From: Flavobacteriaceae bacterium
Lineage (GTDB): Bacteria > Bacteroidota > Bacteroidia > Flavobacteriales > Flavobacteriaceae
Assembly: GCA_009886755.1 (NCBI GenBank)
Contig: QXYU01000046.1
Span: 24,662 to 88,661 of the forward strand
Direction: 5' to 3'
DNA: 64,000 nucleotides
The notes below the pieces were generated by a model, which had not been told where the DNA came from, ran no database searches, and worked only from the letters and a program-made list of their open reading frames with translations. Both the position numbers and the translations under genes were made by a program. Position 1 is the first letter of the stretch; the number at the start of each line of letters is the position of its first letter. This document shows, piece by piece, positions 8,688 to 17,728 of the stretch.

Positions 8688-11361
8688 AGCACCGACACTT
8701 CAACTTTCGGGCTTGGAATTACTCGAAGTAACGCCCGATACCAATTTTGTGAATATTGGGGAGCGCACCAATGTAACCGGTTCTCGAAAATTCTTACGAT
8801 TGATTGAAAATGGAGATTTTGAGACAGCTGTAGAGGTGGCTCGTGAGCAGGTCGAAGGCGGAGCTCAGATCATCGACATCAATATGGATGAGGGGCTTAT
8901 TGATGGCGTAAAAGCCATGACGACTTTTTTGAACCTGATCGCTGCTGAGCCAGATATTGCCAAAGTTCCTGTGATGATCGATAGCTCCAAATGGGGAATC
9001 ATAGCGGCTGGTTTGCGCGTGGCACAAGGCAAAAGTGTGGTGAATTCCATTAGCCTCAAAGAAGGGGAGGAAGCCTTTATTCGTTTGGCTAAAAAAATCA
9101 AGCAATTTGGAGCTGCCGTTGTAGTAATGGCTTTTGATGAAGACGGACAGGCTGACAACCTAGAACGCCGCATCGAAATTTGTCAACGCTCCTATAATAT
9201 CTTGGTGAATCAAGCGAACTTTGCGCCGCAGGATATCATTTTTGATCCCAATATTTTCCCAGTAGCTACAGGTATGGAGGAACACCGTCGGAATGCTTTA
9301 GACTTTTTCCTAGCAGCCCAATGGATTCGTGAAAATTTACCGTATGCCAATGTCAGTGGTGGTGTGAGTAATGTGTCCTTTTCCTTTCGTGGAAACAATG
9401 CTGTGCGAGAAGCCATGCATTCTGCTTTTTTATATCATGCCATTCAGCATGGGATGAATATGGGAATTGTAAATCCAAGTCTGTTGGAAGTTTATGATGA
9501 GATTCCCAAAGATTTATTGGAACACGTAGAAGACGTTTTGCTAGACCGTAGAGACGATGCTACGGAGCGTTTGCTCGATTTTGCGGAAAGCGTCAAAGGG
9601 CAAACCAAAGAAAGCAATCAAGAAAAAAACGTATGGCGGGAAAAGCCCTTGCAGGAACGTATTTCCTATTCGTTAGTCAAAGGGATTGATGCGTTTATTA
9701 TAGAGGATGTCGAAGAAGCGCGAACGCAAGTAAAGCGCCCTTTGGAGGTTATCGAAGGACATTTGATGTCTGGGATGAATATCGTTGGGGATTTGTTTGG
9801 AGAAGGGAAAATGTTTCTTCCTCAGGTGGTCAAGTCGGCGCGTGTGATGAAAAAAGCCGTAGCCTACCTACAACCCTTTATCGAAGATGAAAAAGACAGC
9901 GCAACGCAAAGTGCTGGAAAAATACTAATGGCCACTGTAAAAGGGGACGTTCACGATATTGGGAAAAACATTGTGAGTGTGGTTTTGGCCTGTAATAATT
10001 TTGAAATTATCGATCTTGGCGTGATGGTTCCCCCGGAGAAAATCTTGGAGGCAGCTGTCCAAAACCAAGTGGATGTGATTGGTCTATCCGGTTTGATTAC
10101 TCCATCGCTAGATGAAATGGTATTTGTAGCGCAGGAGATGCAACGTCAGAAAATAGAGATTCCCCTTTTGATTGGAGGAGCCACAACTTCCAAAGCACAC
10201 ACAGCGGTCAAAATTGCTCCCATAAGTGAGAATCCGGTGATCCATGTGAACGATGCTTCCCGAGCTGTGACGGTAGTGAGTAACCTGCTGAGCAAAGACC
10301 AACAAAAAACCTATGTGGCTGGAATTCGATCGGACTACGATGCGTTCCGTGAAAAATTCTTGCAGCGCAGTGAACGAAAAACCTATCTGTCACTGACCGA
10401 AGCACGCTCTAATGCGCTGACGTTAGACTGGAAAAACTATCAGCCCCTCAAACCCAAAAACTTGGGGACCCATACCCTTCGTGATTTCCCATTGGATCGT
10501 TTGGTGCCTTATATCGATTGGACTCCATTCTTCCGTTCTTGGGATTTGCATGGCAAATATCCTGAGATTCTCTCGGATGCTGTGGTGGGACCTCAGGCGA
10601 CAGAATTGTTTGCCGATGCACAAAAAATGCTAACCGTACTTAGGGAGGAAAAGTGGTTGGAGGCACGAGCTCGTTTTGGACTGTTTCCTGCACACAGTCA
10701 AGGCGATGATATTATTTTGTACGATCCAGAGCAGCCCGAAAAACCCATCAGTAAACTGTTGACCCTGCGACAACAATTGCAGAAAAAAGCCGGTCAGCCC
10801 AATATTGCGCTATCGGATTTTATGGCTCCCTCAACAGTGGGCTATCAAGACTATTGTGGTGCCTTTTGTGTGACAACAGGTTTTGGCACCCAAGAAAAAG
10901 CAGCTGCCTTTGAAGCGGACAATGATGACTATAGCGCTATTATGATCAAAGCTTTGGCAGACCGTTTGGCGGAAGCCTTTGCGGAATATTTGCATGAGGC
11001 CGTACGCCAAAACACTTGGGGCTATGCCAGCGATGAGGGGCTGTCAAATGAAGAACTAATCGCGGAGCAATACAAAGGAATTCGTCCGGCACCGGGCTAT
11101 CCCGCATGTCCGGATCACTTGGAAAAAAGGGAACTCTGGAAACTCCTTGAAGTAGAAGAAACCATTGGGGTAAGCCTGACCGAAAGTTTGGCTATGTGGC
11201 CAGCGGCTTCGGTTTCTGGCTACTATTTTGCCCATCCCAAAGCACAGTATTTTGGCTTGGGAAAAATCACAGAAGAGCAGTTGGAAGACTATAGCCAACG
11301 ACGTAATATTTCGATTGACGAAGCACGAAAGTGGCTCAATCCAAACCTTGTAACCATATGA
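8677..11361 (+). CDS. metH: Methionine synthase, folate, cobalamin and reactivation modules
   Basis: Transfers the methyl group from 5-methyltetrahydrofolate through cobalamin to homocysteine bound on the partner protein. Modules in order: pterin-binding barrel (about 1-330), helical cap (about 330-420), B12-binding Rossmann domain with GDVHDIGKN (axial His near 427), and the SAM-binding activation domain with [12 protein letters not shown] near 802. The frame is open upstream to 8626, but the ATG at 8677 ([10 protein letters not shown]) matches the usual beginning and gives a compact 11-nt overlap with the first half. 894 residues. Last gene of the operon. Confidence 0.94.
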   Translation: MSNKAPTLQLSGLELLEVTPDTNFVNIGERTNVTGSRKFLRLIENGDFETAVEVAREQVEGGAQIIDINMDEGLIDGVKAMTTFLNLIAAEPDIAKVPVMIDSSKWGIIAAGLRVAQGKSVVNSISLKEGEEAFIRLAKKIKQFGAAVVVMAFDEDGQADNLERRIEICQRSYNILVNQANFAPQDIIFDPNIFPVATGMEEHRRNALDFFLAAQWIRENLPYANVSGGVSNVSFSFRGNNAVREAMHSAFLYHAIQHGMNMGIVNPSLLEVYDEIPKDLLEHVEDVLLDRRDDATERLLDFAESVKGQTKESNQEKNVWREKPLQERISYSLVKGIDAFIIEDVEEARTQVKRPLEVIEGHLMSGMNIVGDLFGEGKMFLPQVVKSARVMKKAVAYLQPFIEDEKDSATQSAGKILMATVKGDVHDIGKNIVSVVLACNNFEIIDLGVMVPPEKILEAAVQNQVDVIGLSGLITPSLDEMVFVAQEMQRQKIEIPLLIGGATTSKAHTAVKIAPISENPVIHVNDASRAVTVVSNLLSKDQQKTYVAGIRSDYDAFREKFLQRSERKTYLSLTEARSNALTLDWKNYQPLKPKNLGTHTLRDFPLDRLVPYIDWTPFFRSWDLHGKYPEILSDAVVGPQATELFADAQKMLTVLREEKWLEARARFGLFPAHSQGDDIILYDPEQPEKPISKLLTLRQQLQKKAGQPNIALSDFMAPSTVGYQDYCGAFCVTTGFGTQEKAAAFEADNDDYSAIMIKALADRLAEAFAEYLHEAVRQNTWGYASDEGLSNEELIAEQYKGIRPAPGYPACPDHLEKRELWKLLEVEETIGVSLTESLAMWPAASVSGYYFAHPKAQYFGLGKITEEQLEDYSQRRNISIDEARKWLNPNLVTI

Positions 11362-11375
11362 AAGCCCATAATCTG

Positions 11376-11391
11376 CCTGTCGGCAGACAGG
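11376..11391. repeat. Perfect palindromic hairpin after metH
   Basis: CCTGTC-GGCA-GACAGG forms a 6-bp stem with a 4-nt loop 15 nt after the metH stop. There is no T-tract, so it is not a standard intrinsic terminator. It could be an RNA 3'-end stabiliser or a copy of a dispersed palindrome. I see no second copy in this window. Confidence 0.5.
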
Positions 11392-11485
11392 TTGGCATTT
11401 AACACAGCAAATACCAAATACCAGTCGAAATGATTAAAGCTTAAATAACAACTACTTGTATTTTTTAAACAGTGAAAACCGTTAA

Positions 11486-11553
11486 ACAGACATACGAACT
11501 AAATGATATCACGAGCCTAGCGAATAGGCGTAGCAATGAGGTATTTTGTCTGT
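11486..11553 (+). promoter_or_regulatory. Possible structured leader upstream of metF
   Basis: An outer helix can form between ACAGACA (11486-11492) and TGTCTGT (11547-11553). It encloses a hairpin GCCTA-GCGAA-TAGGC (11515-11529). TAC next to the left arm and GTA at 11541-11543 could extend the outer helix across a small bulge. It lies 22 nt before the metF ATG. It does not resemble SAM-I, SAM-II or cobalamin aptamers that I know. It may be a regulatory leader or simply an inverted repeat. Confidence 0.4.
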
Positions 11554-11575
11554 CACCTAGCAACCATTCATAGCC

Positions 11576-12532
11576 ATGAAAATTTTAGACCATATCGCCC
11601 AATCCCAAGGGAAAACACAGTTTGCCTTTGAAATACTTCCGCCCGTAAAGGGACAACATATCGATTCTATTTTTGCAGGGATTGATCCTTTGATGGAGTT
11701 TCAACCTTCCTTTATTGATGTAACCTATCACCGAGAGGAATATGAGCTTAAAACCTTGGACAACGGTTTACTCGAAAAACGAATGATCCGTAAAAGACCC
11801 GGTACCGTGGGGATCTGCGCTGCCATTATGAGTAAGTACAATGTGGACGCCGTACCTCATGTGCTTTGTGGGGGTTTTACCAAAGAAGACACCGAAAACC
11901 TCCTTATCGATTTGGATTTTTTAGGCATTGATAACGTGGTAGCCCTTCGAGGGGATGCGGTGAAAAACGAAACCTATTTTACTCCAACCGAAGGCGGACA
12001 TCACTATGCTAGTGAGCTGGTAGCTCAAATTGCTGATCTCAACAAAGGGGTTTATTTGGATGAAGACCTTGAACAGGCTTCCGCTACTGATTTTTGTATT
12101 GGCGTTTCCGGTTATCCCGAAAAGCATATGGAAGCTCCGAGTTTGGATACGGACATTCAATACTTAAAAGAAAAAATTGCCGCTGGTGCCGATTATATCG
12201 TTACCCAAATGTTCTTTGATAACAGCAAGTTTTTTGCATTTCAGGACAAGTGCCGAGAAGCGGGCATTGAGGTGCCGATTATTCCCGGACTAAAACCGAT
12301 TGCCACAAAGCGACAGTTGAACTTGTTACCGCATCGCTTTCATGTGGATCTGCCAGAGGACTTAATCAAGGAAGTAATGGTTTGTAAAGACAACAAAGCC
12401 ATTAAGCAGGTGGGTGTTGAATGGTGTATTACACAAAGTAAGGAATTACAACAGGCAGGCGTTCCTTTTCTCCATTACTATTGTATGGGGAAATCAGAAA
12501 ACATCAAAAACATTGCAGAGGCGATTTTTTAA
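11576..12532 (+). CDS. metF: Methylenetetrahydrofolate reductase
   Basis: Reduces 5,10-methylene-THF to 5-methyl-THF, the methyl donor used by the split MetH just upstream. The 318-residue protein begins with the TIM-barrel strand FAFEILPP (active-site Glu in FEILPP). It continues with PHVLCGGFT, the FAD/folate-binding DNVVALRGDAVK, and DYIVTQMFFDN near 210. Length is a little over the E. coli enzyme (296). It is separated from the metH gene by 214 nt of non-coding DNA with possible RNA structure, so it may have its own transcript. Its stop overlaps the convergent gldA-like gene by 4 nt. Confidence 0.95.
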   Translation: MKILDHIAQSQGKTQFAFEILPPVKGQHIDSIFAGIDPLMEFQPSFIDVTYHREEYELKTLDNGLLEKRMIRKRPGTVGICAAIMSKYNVDAVPHVLCGGFTKEDTENLLIDLDFLGIDNVVALRGDAVKNETYFTPTEGGHHYASELVAQIADLNKGVYLDEDLEQASATDFCIGVSGYPEKHMEAPSLDTDIQYLKEKIAAGADYIVTQMFFDNSKFFAFQDKCREAGIEVPIIPGLKPIATKRQLNLLPHRFHVDLPEDLIKEVMVCKDNKAIKQVGVEWCITQSKELQQAGVPFLHYYCMGKSENIKNIAEAIF

Positions 12533-13425
12533 GTACTTGTCAACTCGTTAAAACGTTGTTCCAAGTTTTTGCTTTTGTGTTGGAGGGCGACAATCTTGAG
12601 ACCGTTGTCGTGCGCAAAATCAAAGACCATGGGGCGGCGGTCTTCCTCAGTGTCAAATTCAATTTCGTATTGAAAGTCGAATACATTTTTGACGCTTACA
12701 GCATTTTTTATGCGCTCCAAAGCAACGGGTTCCACCCGATAGTCAAAACTGACTTCTACAATTTGTTTTTCTTGTGCTCTGAGATTTTGAAGCGACTCAT
12801 CCAAAACGATTTTTCCTTGGTGTAGAATCACCACCCGATCACACAGGGCTTCTACTTCGGATAAAATATGGGTGGAAAGGAAAATAGTTTTTTCTTTTCC
12901 CAAATCCAAAATCAGTTGCCGAATCTCCCCAAGTTGGTTGGGGTCAAGCCCAGTGGTAGGCTCATCCAAGATAAGCAGCTGGGGATCGTGAAGCAAGGCA
13001 GCGGCCAGCCCCACCCGTTGTTTATAGCCCTTGGATAGGGTCGTTATTTTTTTATCCAGATGTTGTTCAAGTCCTACTTTGGCAGCGATGTCTTCAATTG
13101 GTATTGCCGTAAGACCGTAAAGCCTTCCTACAAAAAGGAGGTATTCTTTGACATACATATCGCCATAAAGCGGATTGTTTTCCGGGAGATAGCCCAGTTG
13201 TCTTTGCACGCTTTGTGGATCTTTTTTTAGGTCGTGTGTCTCAAAACGAATGCTTCCTTCCCATTGGGTCAAATAGCCCGTTAGGATTTTCATCAAGGTT
13301 GTTTTACCTGCTCCGTTGGGACCTAAAAAACCAATGATTTCTCCTTTTTTGAGACGTAGGGTTAAGTTTTTTAAAATGACTTGGTCGCCATAGCTTTTAC
13401 TTACGTTCTCAAGATGGAGTTGCAT
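12529..13425 (-). CDS. gldA: ABC transporter ATPase, GldA-like
   Basis: Cytoplasmic ATPase subunit of an ABC transporter. The 298 residues hold Walker A GPNGAGKTT (35-43), the signature LSKGYKQR and Walker B LLILDEPTTGLDP. RQLGYLPENNPLYGDMYVKEY is the stretch shared with GldA, the gliding-motility ATPase of flavobacteria. A C-terminal domain of about 80 residues follows the NBD. An upstream TTG at 13440 would add five residues, but it lies inside the -7 promoter box (13438-13445), so the ATG at 13425 is chosen. The partner genes gldF and gldG are not nearby, so gliding function is inferred. Confidence 0.82.
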   Translation of the reverse strand: MQLHLENVSKSYGDQVILKNLTLRLKKGEIIGFLGPNGAGKTTLMKILTGYLTQWEGSIRFETHDLKKDPQSVQRQLGYLPENNPLYGDMYVKEYLLFVGRLYGLTAIPIEDIAAKVGLEQHLDKKITTLSKGYKQRVGLAAALLHDPQLLILDEPTTGLDPNQLGEIRQLILDLGKEKTIFLSTHILSEVEALCDRVVILHQGKIVLDESLQNLRAQEKQIVEVSFDYRVEPVALERIKNAVSVKNVFDFQYEIEFDTEEDRRPMVFDFAHDNGLKIVALQHKSKNLEQRFNELTST

Positions 13426-13437
13426 GCTGCTTTTTTT

Positions 13438-13445
13438 CAAAGATA
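13438..13445 (-). promoter_or_regulatory. -7 box of the gldA-like gene
   Basis: On the minus strand the sequence reads TATCTTTG, an exact TAnnTTTG match, 12 nt before the ATG at 13425. No good TTTG is seen at the -33 position. The box decides against the TTG start inside it. Confidence 0.65.
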
Positions 13446-13621
13446 TAACTATATCGCATATTAAAAGGGAAACGATTCGTCTCAGGTGAGACTCGTTAGG
13501 ATTTTAGACAGCCCTGCTTTTTCTGTTGCAAAAAGACATCCGTTGGCCGTTCTAGTAAAAAAAGAAAGGCAAAAATTTGTTTTTTAGCCCAAGCCCATTA
13601 GATTTGTAGCTTATTACAATT
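13446..13621. promoter_or_regulatory. Divergent intergenic region with promoter of the aromatic operon
   Basis: Contains a plus-strand promoter with TTTG at 13576-13579 and TAGATTTG at 13599-13606, spaced 19 bp, a full consensus match. The start of transcription would be near 13612, leaving only about ten bases before the leader-peptide ATG. A small perfect hairpin GTCTCA-GG-TGAGAC is present near 13479-13492. It has no T-tract and its role is unknown. Confidence 0.8.
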
Positions 13622-13690
13622 ATGAACACACAGTTTACCTATTATCGCAGCTTTTTTTACTTCTTTTCAGAAGGTGGCCGGGCTTTGTAA
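13622..13690 (+). CDS. pheL: Phe/Tyr-rich leader peptide of the aromatic operon
   Basis: A 22-codon ORF starting with ATG and ending with TAA reads MNTQFTYYRSFFYFF and then SEGGRAL. Eight of 22 residues are aromatic: five Phe (5, 11, 12, 14, 15) and three Tyr (7, 8, 13). It lies right after a consensus promoter and right before an attenuator, upstream of prephenate dehydratase. This is the arrangement of translation-sensing attenuators such as E. coli pheL. Shortage of charged tRNA-Phe or tRNA-Tyr should stall the ribosome in the aromatic run. The mixture of Phe and Tyr codons suits an operon that makes both. The symbol is given by analogy. Confidence 0.88.
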   Translation: MNTQFTYYRSFFYFFSEGGRAL

Positions 13691-13713
13691 TTAGTAAACA
13701 CTATATAAAACAT

Positions 13714-13748
13714 AAAAAGTCCTGACCATTGTTCGGGACTTTTTTTTT
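13714..13748 (+). terminator. Attenuator terminator of the aromatic operon, with antiterminator
   Basis: Left arm 13714-13725 (AAAAAGTCCTGA) pairs with 13733-13744 (TTCGGGACTTTT), 12 bp with one G-T pair and a 7-nt loop, followed by more T residues. The alternative antiterminator pairs GGGCTTT (13680-13686, in the last leader codons) with AAAGTCC (13716-13722), 7 bp with one wobble. A ribosome stalled at the aromatic codons leaves 13680-13686 free, so the antiterminator forms. A ribosome at the stop codon covers it and the terminator forms. Confidence 0.88.
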
Positions 13749-13751
13749 GAT

Positions 13752-14573
13752 ATGACACAAAAAATTGGAATACAAGGCGTGGCCGGATCTTTTCACCATC
13801 AAGTGGTGATGGAATATTTTGGTGAATCGTCACCCATCAGCCCCTATGACAGCTTTCCTTCGCTCGTTCAGGGCCTTTTGGCTGGAGCTGTTGATGTGGC
13901 CGTCATGGCCATTGAGAATTCCATTGCGGGTTCTATTATTCCAAACTACGCCCTCATTGACCATAACAATCTGGTGGTGACAGGAGAACACTATCTCAAT
14001 ATCAATCACCAATTACTGGCCTTGTCGGGAGAAACCCTTGAAACCATCCAAGAGGTTCGTTCGCATCCGATGGCCTTGTTGCAGTGTGCCAATTTTTTTC
14101 AGCAACATCCGCATATTCGTTTGGTGGAAGCTGACGATACTGCCGCTGTAGCACAGCGTATTGCAGAAAATCAATGGAAAGGATTAGCGGCGATTGCGAG
14201 TGCCGCAGCTGCCAAACGCTATGATTTAGCAACTTTAGCACCGTCCATTCAAACGATTGAAAACAACATTACCCGTTTTGTGATCGTAGAAAGAGAAGTT
14301 CCTGAATTGAATGCAACAGTGAACAAAGCGGCTTTGATGTTTACTCTTGACCACCAGCGCGGGAGTCTGGCGACCATTCTCAATGTGATGAGTGACTGCC
14401 AACTCAATCTGACCAAAATACAATCGCTACCTGTGATTGAAATTCCCGGTAAATATGCCTTTTTTGTTGATGTTACTTTTGATGCGCTAGCGCATTACAC
14501 TAAGGCCAAGTCCATCCTAACGATTATGGCGCAACACTTTAAAGTGTTGGGCGAATACACCAAGAAAAAATAA
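13752..14573 (+). CDS. pheA: Prephenate dehydratase
   Basis: Converts prephenate to phenylpyruvate for phenylalanine synthesis. The 273 residues show the catalytic domain (about 1-185) with DVAVMAIENSIAGS near 56 and the active-site TRFVIVER near 176. A C-terminal ACT domain (about 190-270) follows, with GSLATILN and an ESRP-like IQSLPV segment for phenylalanine feedback. There is no fused chorismate mutase; that activity lies on the last gene of the operon. The ATG starts four bases after the attenuator T-tract. Confidence 0.95.
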   Translation: MTQKIGIQGVAGSFHHQVVMEYFGESSPISPYDSFPSLVQGLLAGAVDVAVMAIENSIAGSIIPNYALIDHNNLVVTGEHYLNINHQLLALSGETLETIQEVRSHPMALLQCANFFQQHPHIRLVEADDTAAVAQRIAENQWKGLAAIASAAAAKRYDLATLAPSIQTIENNITRFVIVEREVPELNATVNKAALMFTLDHQRGSLATILNVMSDCQLNLTKIQSLPVIEIPGKYAFFVDVTFDALAHYTKAKSILTIMAQHFKVLGEYTKKK

Positions 14574-14574
14574 C

Positions 14575-15720
14575 ATGACAGCCAACCGATTAGCCAGTGT
14601 TAAAGAATATTATTTTTCCACCAAATTGCGGGAAGTAGCGGCATTGGTGCAGGCAGGCAAACCCATTATCAATATGGGGATTGGCTCTCCCGACTTGGCA
14701 CCCCACCCAGCTGTGGTGGAAGCTCTCAATGCAGGAATGGCACATCCCAAAGCCCATATGTATCAAAGCTACCAAGGCTTGCCTGAATTGCGAAACGCCA
14801 TGGCAGACTTCTACCAGCGGTTTTACCAGGTGTCTTTAGACCCACTATCCGAGGTGCTGCCCCTTATGGGATCCAAAGAAGGAATCATGCATATATCCAT
14901 GGCCTTTCTCAACAAAGGCGATCAGGTATTGATTCCCAATCCGGGTTATCCGACCTATAGTTCGGTGACGAAATTGCTAGAAGCAGAACCCGTATTCTAC
15001 GACTTGCAAGCTGAAAACCAGTGGCAACCCGATTTCGAAGCACTGGAAGCTTTGGATACTCGCAAGGTGAAATTAATGTGGCTTAATTATCCACATATGC
15101 CCACAGGAGCCATTGCCCAAAAAGGAAGCTTTGAAAAATTAATTATATGGGCCAAGGAACGTTCCATTCTGATTATCAATGACAACCCCTATAGTTTTAT
15201 TCTAAACAAACAGCCGGAAAGTATCTTGTCTATTCCTGGAGCCAAAGAAGTCGCATTGGAATTAAATTCCTTGAGTAAAGCTTTTAATATGGCGGGTTGG
15301 CGCGTAGGGATGTTGAGTGGTCGATCGGAGACACTCCAAGAAGTGTTGAAAGTAAAAAGCAATATGGACTCTGGAATGTTTTACGGCATTCAGCAAGGGG
15401 CTATTGCGGCACTTCAAGCAGATCCCCAGTGGTTTGAAGACCTTAATACCGTCTACCGAAAGCGACGCGATAAAGTAGAAGCCCTTGCCACGACTTTAGG
15501 AACTACTTTTGACTCCCAAAGTGTAGGAATGTTTGTTTGGGCTAAGCTGCCGGCAGAAGTCTCCGATGCGGAAGCCTATATCGATTGGATCCTGTATGAA
15601 AAAGATATATTCATCACGCCCGGAAGTATTTTTGGGAGCCAAGGAGCCGGCTATATCCGTTTTTCACTGTGCGTGTCTGAAGAAAAAATTCAAGAAGCAC
15701 TAAACCGAATGCAATCATGA
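14575..15720 (+). CDS. Class I/II aminotransferase of the aromatic operon
   Basis: PLP-dependent fold-type I aminotransferase of 381 residues. The Schiff-base lysine is Lys235 in LSKAFNMAGWRVG. Cofactor motifs include NPGYPTY near 122, NYPHMPTG and NDNPYSF. Placement one base after pheA and overlapping tyrA by 4 nt suggests it transaminates phenylpyruvate and 4-hydroxyphenylpyruvate, the last step to Phe and Tyr. Family members annotated as LL-diaminopimelate or alanine aminotransferase look similar, so substrate is inferred from context. Confidence 0.85.
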   Translation: MTANRLASVKEYYFSTKLREVAALVQAGKPIINMGIGSPDLAPHPAVVEALNAGMAHPKAHMYQSYQGLPELRNAMADFYQRFYQVSLDPLSEVLPLMGSKEGIMHISMAFLNKGDQVLIPNPGYPTYSSVTKLLEAEPVFYDLQAENQWQPDFEALEALDTRKVKLMWLNYPHMPTGAIAQKGSFEKLIIWAKERSILIINDNPYSFILNKQPESILSIPGAKEVALELNSLSKAFNMAGWRVGMLSGRSETLQEVLKVKSNMDSGMFYGIQQGAIAALQADPQWFEDLNTVYRKRRDKVEALATTLGTTFDSQSVGMFVWAKLPAEVSDAEAYIDWILYEKDIFITPGSIFGSQGAGYIRFSLCVSEEKIQEALNRMQS

Positions 15721-16571
15721 AAATCGCTGTTATAGGAATTGGGCTGATAGGAGGTTCTTTAGCCAAAGAACTCAAAAAGCAATACCCTCAAGCTACTTTC
15801 TTGGGGATCGATCATAATGCAGCGCATTTGGAAACGGCCATTGCCCAAGAAACGGTTGATACGGTTGCTACACTCTCGGATATAGACAAGGCAGATCGCG
15901 TCATACTTAGTATTCCTGTCAAAGCAAGCGTGGCGTTGCTGCCGCAGCTATTGGATCGGATTTCGGAAAATTGCTTGGTATGGGACGTAGGGTCGACCAA
16001 AAAGAGTATTTGTGAAGCGGTGGCATCGCATCCCAAACGAGAGCAGTTCCTCGCAGCACATCCTATTGCTGGAACGGAAAATTCAGGACCCCAAGCCGCC
16101 CATTTAGGTTTGTTTGACGGAAAACCACAAATTTTATGTGAAGCCAAAAAAACCCGAGCCGACTTGCTGGATTGGGCCAAAAAAAGCTTTCGCCAAATGG
16201 GTATGTACTTGCGCTTTATGGAGCCAAAGGAACATGATAAGCATATGGCTTATGTGTCCCATTTATCACATATCAGCTCCTTTATGCTCGGGAAGACCGT
16301 TTTGGAACGAGAAGATGATGAACAAAATATTTTTGATCTAGCAGGGAGTGGATTTGAATCAACAGTCCGTCTGGCAAAGAGTTCTCCAGAGATGTGGCTT
16401 TCCATCTTTGAAGACAATAAAGCGCCCATTTTGGATATTTTGACCGCCTACATCGACAACCTAGAGAATTTTAGAAAGCAACTGGAAGAAGGGGCTTACA
16501 ACGACTTATACAATCAACTGAAAAATACAAATCAATTAAAAACCATCCTTAACGGAATTAAACCAAATTAA
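15717..16571 (+). CDS. tyrA: Prephenate dehydrogenase
   Basis: Oxidises prephenate to 4-hydroxyphenylpyruvate with NAD(P)+, the tyrosine branch. The Rossmann start MKIAVIGIGLIGGSL has the GxGxxG motif at residues 7-12. The substrate region AAHPIAGTENSGP (catalytic His of the HPIAG motif) lies near 112-125, and YVSHLSHISSF near 178. The protein has 284 residues with a helical C-terminal domain and no ACT domain, so feedback is likely carried by other enzymes. Overlaps the aminotransferase gene by 4 nt. Confidence 0.94.
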   Translation: MKIAVIGIGLIGGSLAKELKKQYPQATFLGIDHNAAHLETAIAQETVDTVATLSDIDKADRVILSIPVKASVALLPQLLDRISENCLVWDVGSTKKSICEAVASHPKREQFLAAHPIAGTENSGPQAAHLGLFDGKPQILCEAKKTRADLLDWAKKSFRQMGMYLRFMEPKEHDKHMAYVSHLSHISSFMLGKTVLEREDDEQNIFDLAGSGFESTVRLAKSSPEMWLSIFEDNKAPILDILTAYIDNLENFRKQLEEGAYNDLYNQLKNTNQLKTILNGIKPN

Positions 16572-16572
16572 A

Positions 16573-17655
16573 ATGGAAAATACTCCCGCAATGCGTGACT
16601 GGCTAACCGATTTTGGTCTCGATCATCCTTTGGTGATTGGGGGGCCTTGTAGTGCTGAAACAGAAGAACAGGTGATGAAAATCGCCCAAGAATTAAAAGA
16701 TAGCGACGTCACGGTATTTCGTGCCGGTATATGGAAGCCGCGAACCCGTCCTGGAAATTTTGAAGGTGTTGGTGCCATTGGTCTCAAATGGCTCCAGCGT
16801 GTCAAAGAAGAAACAGGGATGCTTACGGCGACGGAAGTAGCTAATAAAGACCATGTGAAATTGGCTTTGGAACACGATATTGATGTTTTATGGATAGGTG
16901 CTCGTTCAACGGTGAGCCCTTTTATTGTGCAAGAAATTGCCGATGCCTTGGAAGGCACGGATAAAATTGTGTTGGTCAAAAACCCGGTAAACCCTGATGT
17001 GGCTTTGTGGCTAGGTGGGGTGGAACGTTTGTACACTGCAAACATCAAAAACCTAGGTTTGATCCATCGTGGTTTCTCCAGTCATGGTAAAAGCAAATAC
17101 CGCAACAATCCCGAATGGCAAATTGCCGTTGAAGTACAAAATCGTTTTCCAGACCTCCCTTTGATTTGTGACCCCTCACACATTACAGGCAAGCGCGATA
17201 TGATTTTTGACACCTGTCAAATGGCATTGGACCTTAATTTTGATGGCCTGATGGTTGAAAGCCATTGGGATCCAGACAATGCTTGGAGTGATGCTGCACA
17301 GCAAGTAACACCTGCGGCTTTGGTTCAAATCATGGAAGACCTCAAAATCCGTAAAACGACCACAGAGGAAGAAAGCTATCAGTCCGAGTTGCAAAATTTA
17401 CGAGCTCAGATTGATGTAGCAGATCAAACGATATTGGATACTTTGGGCAAGCGAATGAAGGTGGCTGAGGCCATTGGAGAACTCAAAAAATCGAATAATG
17501 TAGCGGTGCTTCAAAGCAAACGTTGGAATGAGATTTTGGGAAAAATGGTTTTGGAAGGAGAGGAACGCGGTTTGAGTGAAGAGTTTGTATTGAAGCTTTT
17601 CAAAGCGATTCACCAAGAATCCATCAATCACCAAGAACAGATTGTGAAAGCATAG
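16573..17655 (+). CDS. aroG: Bifunctional DAHP synthase / chorismate mutase
   Basis: Fusion of two enzymes at the entry and the branch point of aromatic synthesis. Residues about 1-260 are a type I-beta (KDO8P-like) DAHP synthase with VIGGPCSAE near 21, WKPRTRPGNFEG near 55 and DPSHITGKRD near 198. Residues about 270-350 are an AroQ-type chorismate mutase with LRAQIDVADQTIL and KRMKVAEAIGELKK. The order synthase then mutase is characteristic of Bacteroidota, where the mutase domain can mediate prephenate feedback. One base separates it from tyrA. Last gene of the operon. The symbol is approximate. Confidence 0.92.
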   Translation: MENTPAMRDWLTDFGLDHPLVIGGPCSAETEEQVMKIAQELKDSDVTVFRAGIWKPRTRPGNFEGVGAIGLKWLQRVKEETGMLTATEVANKDHVKLALEHDIDVLWIGARSTVSPFIVQEIADALEGTDKIVLVKNPVNPDVALWLGGVERLYTANIKNLGLIHRGFSSHGKSKYRNNPEWQIAVEVQNRFPDLPLICDPSHITGKRDMIFDTCQMALDLNFDGLMVESHWDPDNAWSDAAQQVTPAALVQIMEDLKIRKTTTEEESYQSELQNLRAQIDVADQTILDTLGKRMKVAEAIGELKKSNNVAVLQSKRWNEILGKMVLEGEERGLSEEFVLKLFKAIHQESINHQEQIVKA

Positions 17656-17657
17656 TC

Positions 17658-17690
17658 AAAAAAAACCGGCTTTTAAGCCGGTTTTTTTTA
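17658..17690 (+). terminator. Intrinsic terminator of the aromatic operon
   Basis: An AAAAAACCGGCTT arm pairs with AAGCCGGTTTTTT around a 2-4-nt loop, and the T-run continues to 17689. The A-run on the other side means it can also serve the convergent aspartate aminotransferase gene that ends at 17729. Confidence 0.88.
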
Positions 17691-17728
17691 TAATCAAATG
17701 AGCTACTTGTTGGCAAGGATCGAATGGT

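Noticed and set aside
11376..11391. Palindrome after metH as a terminator or IS end
   Set aside because: There is no T-tract and no transposase, so it was kept only as a hairpin.
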